DNA of 54,909 nucleotides. It comes from Clostridia bacterium. Lineage in GTDB: Bacteria > Bacillota > Clostridia > Acetivibrionales > JAFADI01. The position numbers were made by a program, and so were the translations under genes. The stretch spans positions 1 to 54,909 of the forward strand of contig JAOAAU010000105.1 of assembly GCA_026418695.1 (NCBI GenBank), in the 5' to 3' direction. Position 1 is the first letter of the stretch. Every line of letters begins with the position of its first letter. Shown one piece after another: positions 17,216-25,884 of the stretch. The notes beneath the pieces were generated by a model. It was not told the DNA's origin. It searched no databases and saw only the letters and a list, made by a program, of their open reading frames with translations.

Positions 17216-18088
17216 TTACTGCGGAATAAATTTAGGATTATCTCCCATGGTAAAATCTAAAAGTCCTTTATCCTGCTTTTTTAAGTTCTTTGTAAAAACC
17301 TGCTTAAAGAAATTAATTCTATATAGCAATTCCTCATAGGACAAATAGTATACATCCCCAAAATTCACTGTAATCCTTGAGTCCACCAGTAAGCAGACCC
17401 TGCTTAAGTCGCTGACATCGATACTGTTGATCGGAGCGGAAAGTTTTATATTCCCCTGCTCCTCAGAATCTCTAAGTACCTGCTGTGTCTTCAAAACCGT
17501 CTCAAACCCTAATGTATTTTTAATTTTCAAGGCTTGTCCCAATTCATAGTTTTCAAATTCCAATCCTTTAATGACAGGATTGGTTCCTGCCGTCGGCTTG
17601 TTTACAGTATCAAGTACGAATCCCTCATCATCGATAATCAGGTTTGTACCCGTGTAGGGTACAAACCCTATTGGTTTCCTCTCAGTAATATTAATATCAA
17701 ATGTCCCGGGAAGAACATACTTTACTTTTGCTGTTTTTATGTATGGACGATGATTCATGACAGCATCCTCAGCCAGCGCACATCGAAGTGTAACAAACTT
17801 CTGCACATTTTTAACACTGCCAATATTTTTCCCCAGTGTTTTAAACCCATTTTCTCCTACTGGCAGGTTTGCTGACTGTATGATGTCCTCCGGGTTGTAA
17901 TGTTGTCCTCCGCTTACCTTTACAGCCGAGATATTGAAAAAAGGTGACAACGCCAGCAGGACCAATGCACTTCCCAGAAGCAGCACCGTCAAAAGCAGCT
18001 TGATTCCTCTGAACCTTCGTTTTTTAGGCTTCTTCTTTAGTTTTCCAACCTGTGGAACGCCGTCTAAAGCCGGCTCACGAACTTTCAA
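17216..18088 (-). CDS. ftsQ: Cell division protein FtsQ/DivIB
   Basis: 290 residues, bitopic membrane protein. Short basic cytoplasmic N terminus (KKKPKKRRFRGIK), one membrane segment at about 30-50, then the POTRA domain (FNISAVKVSGGQHYNPEDII...) and the FtsQ beta domain (VKYVLPGTFDINITERKP; LIIDDEGFVLD). It scaffolds FtsL and the PBP at the septum. Start is TTG at 18088 after GAGGTGGAG. It begins 13 bases after murA, so translation of the two is likely coupled. Confidence 0.9.
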   Translation of the reverse strand: MKVREPALDGVPQVGKLKKKPKKRRFRGIKLLLTVLLLGSALVLLALSPFFNISAVKVSGGQHYNPEDIIQSANLPVGENGFKTLGKNIGSVKNVQKFVTLRCALAEDAVMNHRPYIKTAKVKYVLPGTFDINITERKPIGFVPYTGTNLIIDDEGFVLDTVNKPTAGTNPVIKGLEFENYELGQALKIKNTLGFETVLKTQQVLRDSEEQGNIKLSAPINSIDVSDLSRVCLLVDSRITVNFGDVYYLSYEELLYRINFFKQVFTKNLKKQDKGLLDFTMGDNPKFIPQ

Positions 18089-18101
18089 AATTTCTCCACC
18101 T

Positions 18102-19361
18102 CTAAACTTCTCTTCTGATCAAGGCTCCAATTTGTGCTAGTTTCTTCTCAATGATTTCATAGCCCCGGTCAATATGTTTTATATCATTTACAGTGGTTTC
18201 TCCCTCAGCAGCCAGCCCGGCAAGCACAAGGGCAGCTCCGCCTCTAAGATCCCTGGCAGCAACATTGGCTCCTGTAAGCCTTTTGACTCCTTTAATCACA
18301 GCCAGACGGCCTTCCAGCTTAATATCCGCTCCCATTCTCAGCAATTCTTCAACATGCATGAATCTGTTTTCAAAGATGGTTTCAACGATGATGCTTGTTC
18401 CCCTGGCGACAGACATCAGTGCAACCATTTGAGCCTGCATATCTGTGGGAAATCCAGGATATGGCAATGTCCGAATAATATCGATGGCTTTCGGCCTTGC
18501 CGGCCCGGATATGTGCAATTCACTCTTTTTTACATTGATCCTGCAGCCGCATTCCCTCATGTTGGATATAATCGCGTTAATGTGTTCCGGAATGATATTC
18601 TTTAGAGTTACACTGCCGCCGGTAATTCCTGCTGCCGCCATATAAGTCCCTGCTACTATTCTATCAAAAATGATGGCATGTTCAACATCATTTAATTTGG
18701 TATTTCCACCCACAATGTGAATCACACTGGTTCCTGCACCGGAAACCTTAACCCCCATCTTGTTGAGAAAATTCTGAAGATCAATGATCTCAGGTTCTTT
18801 GGCAGCATTTCTTATATAGGTATCCCCTTCAGCATAGACTGCAGCCAGCATAATATTTTCGGTTGCACCTACACTTGGATAATCCAATTGAATATCTGCA
18901 CCCTTTAACTTCTCTGCTTCGGAGAAAATTACGCCGGATTGGATATCTTGAATTCGTGTCCCCATCTTCTTTAATGCTTTAAGGTGCAGGTCAATGGGTC
19001 TGGGGCCGATGTCACATCCTCCGGGATGACCAACGGTTGCCCTTCCAAACCTTGATAATATTGGCCCTAAAAAGATGATGGAAGATCTCATTTCTACAGC
19101 ATATTCCTCTGGAACTACCGTACTATTTACTGTCGATGAGTCGATAATTACCGTATTGTCTTCAAACTTTACCTTGCAGCCGATCTTCTTAAGTATTTCA
19201 ATCATGATATGTACATCTTTCAATCCAGGACAATTCTTTATAACATTAAGGCCCCCATTTAATACTGTTGCAGCCAGGATAGGTAAAACCGCATTCTTTG
19301 ATCCGTCAACGACCAGATCTCCCTTCAGTTTCTGCCCTCCAGTTATGACTAACTTACTCAT
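18102..19361 (-). CDS. murA: UDP-N-acetylglucosamine 1-carboxyvinyltransferase MurA
   Basis: 419 residues, EPSP-synthase fold. Transfers enolpyruvate from PEP to UDP-GlcNAc, first committed step of peptidoglycan synthesis. DGSKNAVLPI at 19-28 contains the substrate lysine; the loop GHPGGCDIGPRPIDLH carries the catalytic cysteine C116, the residue alkylated by fosfomycin, so the enzyme is predicted to be fosfomycin-sensitive. ATG at 19361 has GGAGGTG six bases upstream. Between murG and ftsQ in the division cluster. Confidence 0.96.
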   Translation of the reverse strand: MSKLVITGGQKLKGDLVVDGSKNAVLPILAATVLNGGLNVIKNCPGLKDVHIMIEILKKIGCKVKFEDNTVIIDSSTVNSTVVPEEYAVEMRSSIIFLGPILSRFGRATVGHPGGCDIGPRPIDLHLKALKKMGTRIQDIQSGVIFSEAEKLKGADIQLDYPSVGATENIMLAAVYAEGDTYIRNAAKEPEIIDLQNFLNKMGVKVSGAGTSVIHIVGGNTKLNDVEHAIIFDRIVAGTYMAAAGITGGSVTLKNIIPEHINAIISNMRECGCRINVKKSELHISGPARPKAIDIIRTLPYPGFPTDMQAQMVALMSVARGTSIIVETIFENRFMHVEELLRMGADIKLEGRLAVIKGVKRLTGANVAARDLRGGAALVLAGLAAEGETTVNDIKHIDRGYEIIEKKLAQIGALIRREV

Positions 19362-19496
19362 CCAAAACACCTCCGTAAACACAGGGCACATTATCATTGT
19401 ATGCCGGGTTTACAAAAGTGTTACTGACCGATTTATAGGGGGGTTGTCCGATACTTTTCCGATTGAAAGGCTGTACGAAAAAGCTGTTTTATTCCT

Positions 19497-20597
19497 TTAC
19501 TCTTTCCTTATAATCTCTTGTATCATCGCATAGATCTTTTCTGAAGCATTGGTCACTCCCATTTTTTTAGCATTTTTGCCCATCTTGCCAAGCTGCTCCT
19601 TGTTTTTTACCAAATCTGTCATCTGCTGATACAAGATATTGCCATTCAAGTTCTTTTCAAGAATAACGACTGCTGCACCTTGTTCTTCGAGCGCTCTTGC
19701 ATTATGTTCCTGATGATTGGCAGTTACATAAGGAGAAGGAATAATGATAGAGGGTATCCCCAATGCGGTTAATTCGCTGATTGTAATAGCACCGGCTCTG
19801 CAGATCACGAGGTCGGAAGCAGCAAGAACCTCTCCCATATTGTAAATATAAGGCGCAACACTGAAGGTTTGGGGAACTTGATTTCCCAGCATGGTTACGA
19901 TTTTTTCGTATTGAGCTTCTCCCGGAGCAAATATGACATTGCAATCGCTGGCTTTGTAATGCTCCAGCGCCATTTGAACTACAGATTCATTGATTTTCTC
20001 TGCTCCCCTGCTGCCTCCAAAGATGACAACCAGTTGAGCGTCAGAACTGATTTTTAATTTTTGCCTTGCCAAGGTTCTTTCGGCCATCAATACTTCGTTC
20101 CGGATAGGATTTCCTGTCAGCACAAGCTTTTTGGCATTTTTAAAATACTTGGTTGATTCCTTGAAGCTGATGGCAACGGCATTTGCAAATCTGGACAAGA
20201 TTCTATTTGTAACGCCCGGAAAGGCATTCTGTTCGTGAATCATGGTTGGGATTTTCATCAAGGATGCATTAAAAACAACAGGACCGCACACATATCCCCC
20301 TGTGCCGATCACAACATCCGGTTTGAATTCCCTGATCACTTTTCTGGCTTCCAGGATCCCTTGAAACAACTCCTTGATTGTTACAAACGTATCCATAGAG
20401 AGCTTTCGCCTAAAGCCTCTTACCCGGATGGTCTTAAGCTCAAAGCCTTCCCTGGGAACCAATTTGGTTTCCAACCCCTTCTGTGTTCCGACAAAAATAA
20501 TTTCTGTATTCTCATCCTTGCTTTTGATAAATTTTGCTATCGCCAGACCCGGATTGATATGTCCTGCAGTTCCCCCACCTGTAATTAAAACCCTCAC
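19497..20597 (-). CDS. murG: Lipid II-forming GlcNAc transferase MurG
   Basis: 366 residues, GT28 family GT-B fold at the inner membrane surface, adds GlcNAc to lipid I. N-terminal glycine loop GGGTAGHINPGLA at 7-19; GTGGYVCGPVV; C-terminal GGSRGAEKIN and the UDP-binding segment CRAGAITISELTALGIPSIIIPSPY. Start is GTG at 20597 with AGGTGA upstream; no ATG fits. The ftsW stop lies inside the ribosome-binding site, eleven bases before the start, suggesting coupled translation. Confidence 0.97.
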   Translation of the reverse strand: MRVLITGGGTAGHINPGLAIAKFIKSKDENTEIIFVGTQKGLETKLVPREGFELKTIRVRGFRRKLSMDTFVTIKELFQGILEARKVIREFKPDVVIGTGGYVCGPVVFNASLMKIPTMIHEQNAFPGVTNRILSRFANAVAISFKESTKYFKNAKKLVLTGNPIRNEVLMAERTLARQKLKISSDAQLVVIFGGSRGAEKINESVVQMALEHYKASDCNVIFAPGEAQYEKIVTMLGNQVPQTFSVAPYIYNMGEVLAASDLVICRAGAITISELTALGIPSIIIPSPYVTANHQEHNARALEEQGAAVVILEKNLNGNILYQQMTDLVKNKEQLGKMGKNAKKMGVTNASEKIYAMIQEIIRKE

Positions 20598-20608
20598 GCG
20601 CTTTCACC

Positions 20609-21715
20609 TCATATTCGCTCGTAATTTGCATACCTCGATATGTTCAGCAATACACCTATACCAAAAAGCAGAAATACTACCGATGTTCCGCCGTAGCTGA
20701 AGAACGGAAGCGGCATCCCTGTTACAGGCATGGAAGAAGTAACAACGGCTACATTGACCAGCACCTGTACAGCAACCAAGGAGGTAACACCAACCGCCAC
20801 AAGGCTGCCGAATAAATCCGGAGCATTGATGGAAATCTTGATTCCCCGCCAGATGAATATCAGGAATAGAATTAAAATTGATACAACACCAATAAAACCC
20901 AATTCCTCTGCGATGATAGAAAATATAAAGTCATTATGCGGCTCAGGAATATAAAGAAATTTTTGCATACTTCTTCCGAGTCCCCTTCCAAAAAGCCCTC
21001 CTGAGCCAATAGCATAGAGAGACTGTACCACCTGCCACCCATCCCCTTGAAGATCTTTCCACGGGTCCAGGAAGGAGGTGACTCTGGCTAGGCGGTAAGG
21101 CGATGTGATAACCGCAACAACAATCCCTGCTCCTGCAGGAAGTGAAAGCAGGATGAAATGGCTGATTTTTGCACCTGCATTAAATAATATGATACACGCC
21201 ACCATTGCAATAAGCAAAGTACCGCTTAAATGGGGTTCCAGAAGCAGAAGCGCCGCAAACACCCCAATTAAAACCAGATAAGGAAGCAATCCCTTAAAAA
21301 AGTATTGAAGCTGATCCTTTCGTTTTGAAAGGCTGTAGGAATAAAACAAAATGACCGCAAGCTTCGCTATTTCAGAGGGTTGGAGATTCAAAGGCCCGTA
21401 GATAAACCATCTTTGGGATCCGTTGACCTTACTGCCGACCCCCGGAATTAATACCAGAATCAGTAGAACAATACTGCTTACAAGGAGAATCGGAGACCAT
21501 TTTCCAATCTTTCTGTAATCAATTTGCATTGTCACGAGCATGACAACAAGCCCCACTGCTACGGAAACCAACTGCTTCTTCAAGAAGTGGTAGCTATCGT
21601 GCATATAATTATAGGCATGCGCAGCGCTGGCACTGAATACCATGATAATCCCCAGGGACAGCAGCACAAGAACAGTCATAAAAATCCAGAAATCAAACGG
21701 TTTTCTTCCTGTCAT
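20609..21715 (-). CDS. ftsW: SEDS peptidoglycan glycosyltransferase FtsW/SpoVE
   Basis: 368 residues, about ten membrane segments. SEDS-family signatures: GSQRWFIYGPLNLQPSEIAKL after TM3-4, LLLEPHLSGTLLIA, and the C-terminal SSMPVTGMPLPFFSYGGTS. Polymerises lipid II with a partner class B PBP, here probably the SpoVD-like gene upstream. Whether it is the vegetative FtsW, the sporulation SpoVE or both cannot be decided. ATG at 21715 follows GGAGG with five-base spacing. Position between mraY and murG is where murD-spoVE-murG would be in Bacillus. Confidence 0.92.
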   Translation of the reverse strand: MTGRKPFDFWIFMTVLVLLSLGIIMVFSASAAHAYNYMHDSYHFLKKQLVSVAVGLVVMLVTMQIDYRKIGKWSPILLVSSIVLLILVLIPGVGSKVNGSQRWFIYGPLNLQPSEIAKLAVILFYSYSLSKRKDQLQYFFKGLLPYLVLIGVFAALLLLEPHLSGTLLIAMVACIILFNAGAKISHFILLSLPAGAGIVVAVITSPYRLARVTSFLDPWKDLQGDGWQVVQSLYAIGSGGLFGRGLGRSMQKFLYIPEPHNDFIFSIIAEELGFIGVVSILILFLIFIWRGIKISINAPDLFGSLVAVGVTSLVAVQVLVNVAVVTSSMPVTGMPLPFFSYGGTSVVFLLFGIGVLLNISRYANYERI

Positions 21716-21752
21716 CTTAACCTCCAAGCATTCAATGGTTCAAACAGGTATT

Positions 21753-22745
21753 TTAGAAGAATCTTACTCTGAGAGCAATCAATCCCAATATGCAGCAGAG
21801 GATTGTTGTAGTGAGAAAAACCCGGACAACTTTGGTTTCCTTCCAGCCGGAAAGCTCAAAATGATGGTGAATCGGGGCCATTTTGAATATCCTTTTCCCT
21901 CTTAGTTTAAAAGAACCAACCTGCAATACTACAGACAAATTTTCAAGAACGTAGATAATTCCAACTATTAGAATAAACAGCGGCATCTTCATCATCACTG
22001 CGATAGCAGCTACCGCCCCGCCAAGGGCTAGTGAACCAGTGTCACCCATGAATACTCTTGCCGGATGGACATTAAATACCAGGAACCCCAGACATCCACC
22101 CGCGATGATCGCAGAGAAAATCGAGATATAATCCCATTCGTTTCTGGTCATTGCGGCAACAGTAAAAAATATCATGACTGTCAGTGTCACACTGGCTGCC
22201 AGACCATCGAGGCCATCGGTAATATTTACTGCGTTGGTCAGAGCAATAATTACAAAAATGGTAAAAGGAATAAACAACCATGCCAAATTGAAGGTTGTAT
22301 CCATTCCAAGGAACGGAACGATGATATCGGTGCCCACATCCGTGTACCGATCAATATAGAAAGCAAAAGATGTTGCAATCAGCAGGAGCCCTATCATCTT
22401 TTGATGCGGATAGAGTCCATCCTTTCGCCTTTTTACCACCTTGATATAATCATCAATAAAACCAATGAGACCAAACCCCACGGTAACAAATACAAGCGGA
22501 AGAATTCGCTTATCCTGGGCTGCGTAATAAATTGAAAAGACCAGCATTGGGATTAAGAAGATAACGCCTCCCATGGTAGGCGTTCCGGTCTTCTTGAAGT
22601 GGCTGGACGGCCCGTCATCCCGGACGGTCTGCCCGAACTTCAACCTTGTAAGCGCCGGAATCGTCAACGGCCCGACAATAAGTGCCAGAACAAAACATAT
22701 TATAAAAGCAACAACCTGCATTGATAAATGAAATGGTAAGCTCAA
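21753..22745 (-). CDS. mraY: Phospho-MurNAc-pentapeptide transferase MraY
   Basis: 330 residues, ten-TM PNPT-superfamily enzyme that makes lipid I from UDP-MurNAc-pentapeptide and undecaprenyl phosphate. Motifs: RDDGPSSHFKKTGTPTMGGVIFL near the N terminus, GFIDDYIK (catalytic Asp pair), NAVNITDGLDGLA, and the C-terminal MAPIHHHFELSGWKE. Start is TTG at 22745 preceded by AGGGAG with eight-base spacing; an ATG eight codons later is an alternative without a ribosome-binding site. Confidence 0.96.
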   Translation of the reverse strand: MSLPFHLSMQVVAFIICFVLALIVGPLTIPALTRLKFGQTVRDDGPSSHFKKTGTPTMGGVIFLIPMLVFSIYYAAQDKRILPLVFVTVGFGLIGFIDDYIKVVKRRKDGLYPHQKMIGLLLIATSFAFYIDRYTDVGTDIIVPFLGMDTTFNLAWLFIPFTIFVIIALTNAVNITDGLDGLAASVTLTVMIFFTVAAMTRNEWDYISIFSAIIAGGCLGFLVFNVHPARVFMGDTGSLALGGAVAAIAVMMKMPLFILIVGIIYVLENLSVVLQVGSFKLRGKRIFKMAPIHHHFELSGWKETKVVRVFLTTTILCCILGLIALRVRFF

Positions 22746-22899
22746 TTTTTTCTCTCCCTATATATGTTACGATTATGGGTCCGGTTCTTTCATCATAAAA
22801 GTTTAGTTGTTGAAAATGATAAAAGGGTATTTCAAAAAAATACTGTTCAACAGCATGACTTGTATGATTGCAAGACTCAAACGAAATTATTGTACATGG

Positions 22900-24279
22900 T
22901 TAGGCACCGGTTGTCAAACCTTCAACGACCTGCTCCATTTTCATTCCTCGGGAGCCTTTTACAAGGACAAAGTCCCCTGGCCGTAGAAACCTTTTTACGA
23001 AATTGATCAAGTCTTCGTTGTTACTAAAGGAAAACACTCTTTCAGCTTCTGCTCCTGCTTTTACGGCACCATCGGCAATATGCTTCCCATTTTCACCAAC
23101 AGTAATAATATATTTTATTCCTTGGAAAAATACAAATTTCCCTACCTCTGCATGCGCCTTGGGAGCCCAATCCCCCATCTCCAGCATATCCCCAAGGATC
23201 GCAACGGTCCGACCTTCTGCTCCCAGATCTCTGAGTACAGTAATCGCAGCTTCCATGGATTGTGGACTGGCGTTGTAAGCATCATTGATGATCTTCACTC
23301 CCTGATGCTCAATAATATTCTGTCTCATTTTGCCCGGGCTGAATTCAGAGATCCCCCGTACAATTTGCTCCATCGGAACTTTCAACTCTATCCCCGCAGC
23401 AATGGAAGCCAGCGCATTATACACATGGTGGATTCCCGGAACCGGCACATGAACTTTATATTCCTTATTATTCACGGTGATTTCGAATTGTGTTCCGGTT
23501 TCACCAAAGGTCTGCACATTATAAGCCTGATACTCGTATCCTTCTTCCAGGCCATAGAATACTGTGCGATTGTTTAAAAGTGTTTTTAATCCTTGGAGAA
23601 GGGGATCATCGCCATTTAGGATCAGCAATCCATCCTTTTTCAACCCTTCCAGAATCTCCATTTTGGCTTTTAAAATATTCTGCTTTGATCCCAGTTTTTC
23701 GATATGGGACATCCCAATATTAGTGATAATGGCGATGTTCGGCTTTACAATCGCAGTCAGCCGGCTGATTTCACCAAAACCGCTCATTCCCATCTCAATC
23801 ACGCCCGCCTCATGGGCCTCTTCGAGATTAAACATGGTCAATGGGAGACCGATTTCATTATTGAAATTACCTTCGGTCCGCAGCACGTTATATTTCTGTC
23901 TCAAAACACTCCATACCATATCCTTGGTGCTGGTTTTCCCTACACTTCCGGTGATGGCTGTAAAAGGAATATCAAACTTGGAACGGTAATATTTTGCAAT
24001 CTCCCCTAGCGCTTTTAAGGTATCCTCCACCCGGATGACTGTTTTCCCTTCAATCTGCCCTACTTCCTTGTGGGTAATCGCTGCCGATGCACCTGCTTCA
24101 AAAGAACTCCGGATATAATCATGGCCGTCAAATCGTTCGCCTGCAATGGGAATAAACAAATCACCCTCGTAAATTTTTCTTGAATCCGTAGAAATTCTAT
24201 AAATTGTTGAATCGGGGTTTCCGCAAATCAAGTGTCCCCCTGTTGCCGCCATTATCTCTTTACATGTCAGTTTCAGCAT
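22900..24279 (-). CDS. murF: UDP-MurNAc-tripeptide D-Ala-D-Ala ligase MurF
   Basis: 459 residues, Mur ligase family. P-loop ITGSVGKTSTKDMVWS near 108-120, GVIEMGMSGFGEI, central ligase segment, and the C-terminal domain with IINDAYNASPQSMEAAI and FVLVKGSRGMKMEQ. It attaches D-Ala-D-Ala to UDP-MurNAc-tripeptide in the cytoplasm. ATG at 24279 has AGGAGGG six bases upstream. Lies 65 bases after murE. Confidence 0.96.
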   Translation of the reverse strand: MLKLTCKEIMAATGGHLICGNPDSTIYRISTDSRKIYEGDLFIPIAGERFDGHDYIRSSFEAGASAAITHKEVGQIEGKTVIRVEDTLKALGEIAKYYRSKFDIPFTAITGSVGKTSTKDMVWSVLRQKYNVLRTEGNFNNEIGLPLTMFNLEEAHEAGVIEMGMSGFGEISRLTAIVKPNIAIITNIGMSHIEKLGSKQNILKAKMEILEGLKKDGLLILNGDDPLLQGLKTLLNNRTVFYGLEEGYEYQAYNVQTFGETGTQFEITVNNKEYKVHVPVPGIHHVYNALASIAAGIELKVPMEQIVRGISEFSPGKMRQNIIEHQGVKIINDAYNASPQSMEAAITVLRDLGAEGRTVAILGDMLEMGDWAPKAHAEVGKFVFFQGIKYIITVGENGKHIADGAVKAGAEAERVFSFSNNEDLINFVKRFLRPGDFVLVKGSRGMKMEQVVEGLTTGA

Positions 24280-24344
24280 TGACTACCCTCCTAAAATAAG
24301 GTTATTCTTCGAGTATTCTTATGTATAAAAGATATAAGAACGAT

Positions 24345-25799
24345 CTAATCCTCAATTTTCAATTCATCGAGGATTTCTCTCACGACTTCTCTTTCATCAA
24401 AATGAATGGTTTTATCTTTAAATATTTGGTAGGTTTCATGCCCTTTCCCGGCAAGAACAATAATGTCTTTAGGTTTTGCGTGCTCAATGGAGTATTTGAT
24501 TGCTTCCCTTCGGTCATGAATTGCAATATATCGGGCATTGGACCCCTTGATTCCCGCTTCAATATCATTAATGATCGCAGCAGGATCTTCCGTTCTTGGG
24601 TTATCTGAAGTAATGATGGTAAAGTCCGCCAGATTACCAGAGATTTTCCCCATGATCGGTCTCTTCGTCCGATCACGGTCTCCTCCGCACCCAAATAACG
24701 AAACCACCCTTGCCGGAGCATAATTTTTTACGGTTTTCAGTATGTTTTCCAAACTGTCCGGCGTATGTGCATAGTCAATAATGATGGTAAAGTCCTTCCC
24801 TGAATAGACCACTTCGGCTCTTCCAGGCACAGTGACTTTTTCAAGGCCTTTTTTGATATTGTCAAAGGATTGCCCCATCATACAGCAGGTGCCGATGGCT
24901 GCAAGTGCATTGTAAACACTAAAACGTCCAGGAATATTGACTTTGATGTTTTCATTCCCCCAAGGTGTTATTGCTTTAAATTCAATACTATTGGGATGGG
25001 TAACCACATCCACAGCTCTCAGATCTGCTTCAGCGTCAATGGCCATGGTATATACAGGACATTGTGCACGTTTAGCTACTTCCTTACCATACTCGTTATC
25101 AATATTTACCAAACCTTTTTTGCAAAGGCTGAACAGTTTTATCTTTGCACTCAAATAGTTTTCAAAGGTTTTATGGAAATCAAGATGGTCTCTTGAGAGA
25201 TTGGTGAAAACACCGATATCATAATCGCTGCAGCTTACTCTGTGCAGCTCAAGGGCATGAGAGGATACCTCCATAACCACACTATTCACTTTTTTCTCCA
25301 CCATCTCTGAAAAAAGCGCCTGGAGGTCATAGGATTCCGGTGTGGTTCTTTCCGCCGGAAGCACTTCATTCCCGATACTGTTGACTACGGTTCCGATCAT
25401 TCCGACTTTTTGATCGGCCACTTCCAGAATAGATTTAATCATATATGTAGTCGTTGTCTTTCCTTTAGTTCCGGTTACACCGATGAGATTAAAATTCCGG
25501 GAAGGATGATTAAAGTATCGGTCCGCTATATATGCGGTGGCATATCTCGTATCCTTCACCTGGATCACTGTGACTCCTTTCGGTACGGATACCTCTTTTT
25601 GAACGAGCAATGCTTTCGCACCGTTTTGAACTGCCATGGGTATAAACTCATGACCATCCACTTTGAATCCCTGGATACAGGTGAATACGGTTCCTTGCTT
25701 GACTTTTCTAGAGTCATAAGCAATTCCGGTAATTTCTATATCAGTGCTGCCTTCGATTCCAACAATCTCAAGTCCTGTGATCAGATCCTTTAAAAACAT
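24345..25799 (-). CDS. murE: UDP-MurNAc-L-Ala-D-Glu:meso-DAP ligase MurE
   Basis: 484 residues, Mur ligase family. P-loop GVTGTKGKTTTTYM from about 107, SSHALELHRV, N-domain IAYDSRKVKQGTVFTC. The C-terminal DNPRTEDP motif contains the arginine that in MurE marks meso-diaminopimelate specificity (lysine-type enzymes differ here), so a DAP-type peptidoglycan is predicted. ATG at 25799 follows GGAGG. Order PBP-murE-murF-mraY is standard. Confidence 0.95.
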   Translation of the reverse strand: MFLKDLITGLEIVGIEGSTDIEITGIAYDSRKVKQGTVFTCIQGFKVDGHEFIPMAVQNGAKALLVQKEVSVPKGVTVIQVKDTRYATAYIADRYFNHPSRNFNLIGVTGTKGKTTTTYMIKSILEVADQKVGMIGTVVNSIGNEVLPAERTTPESYDLQALFSEMVEKKVNSVVMEVSSHALELHRVSCSDYDIGVFTNLSRDHLDFHKTFENYLSAKIKLFSLCKKGLVNIDNEYGKEVAKRAQCPVYTMAIDAEADLRAVDVVTHPNSIEFKAITPWGNENIKVNIPGRFSVYNALAAIGTCCMMGQSFDNIKKGLEKVTVPGRAEVVYSGKDFTIIIDYAHTPDSLENILKTVKNYAPARVVSLFGCGGDRDRTKRPIMGKISGNLADFTIITSDNPRTEDPAAIINDIEAGIKGSNARYIAIHDRREAIKYSIEHAKPKDIIVLAGKGHETYQIFKDKTIHFDEREVVREILDELKIED

Positions 25800-25884
25800 A
25801 AAGTACCTCCATTATCTTTAATATTCAGGAATGAATGAAGAAACGTATTTAACGGATGTTTCAGGTTTGATTCTTCAATTTCCC

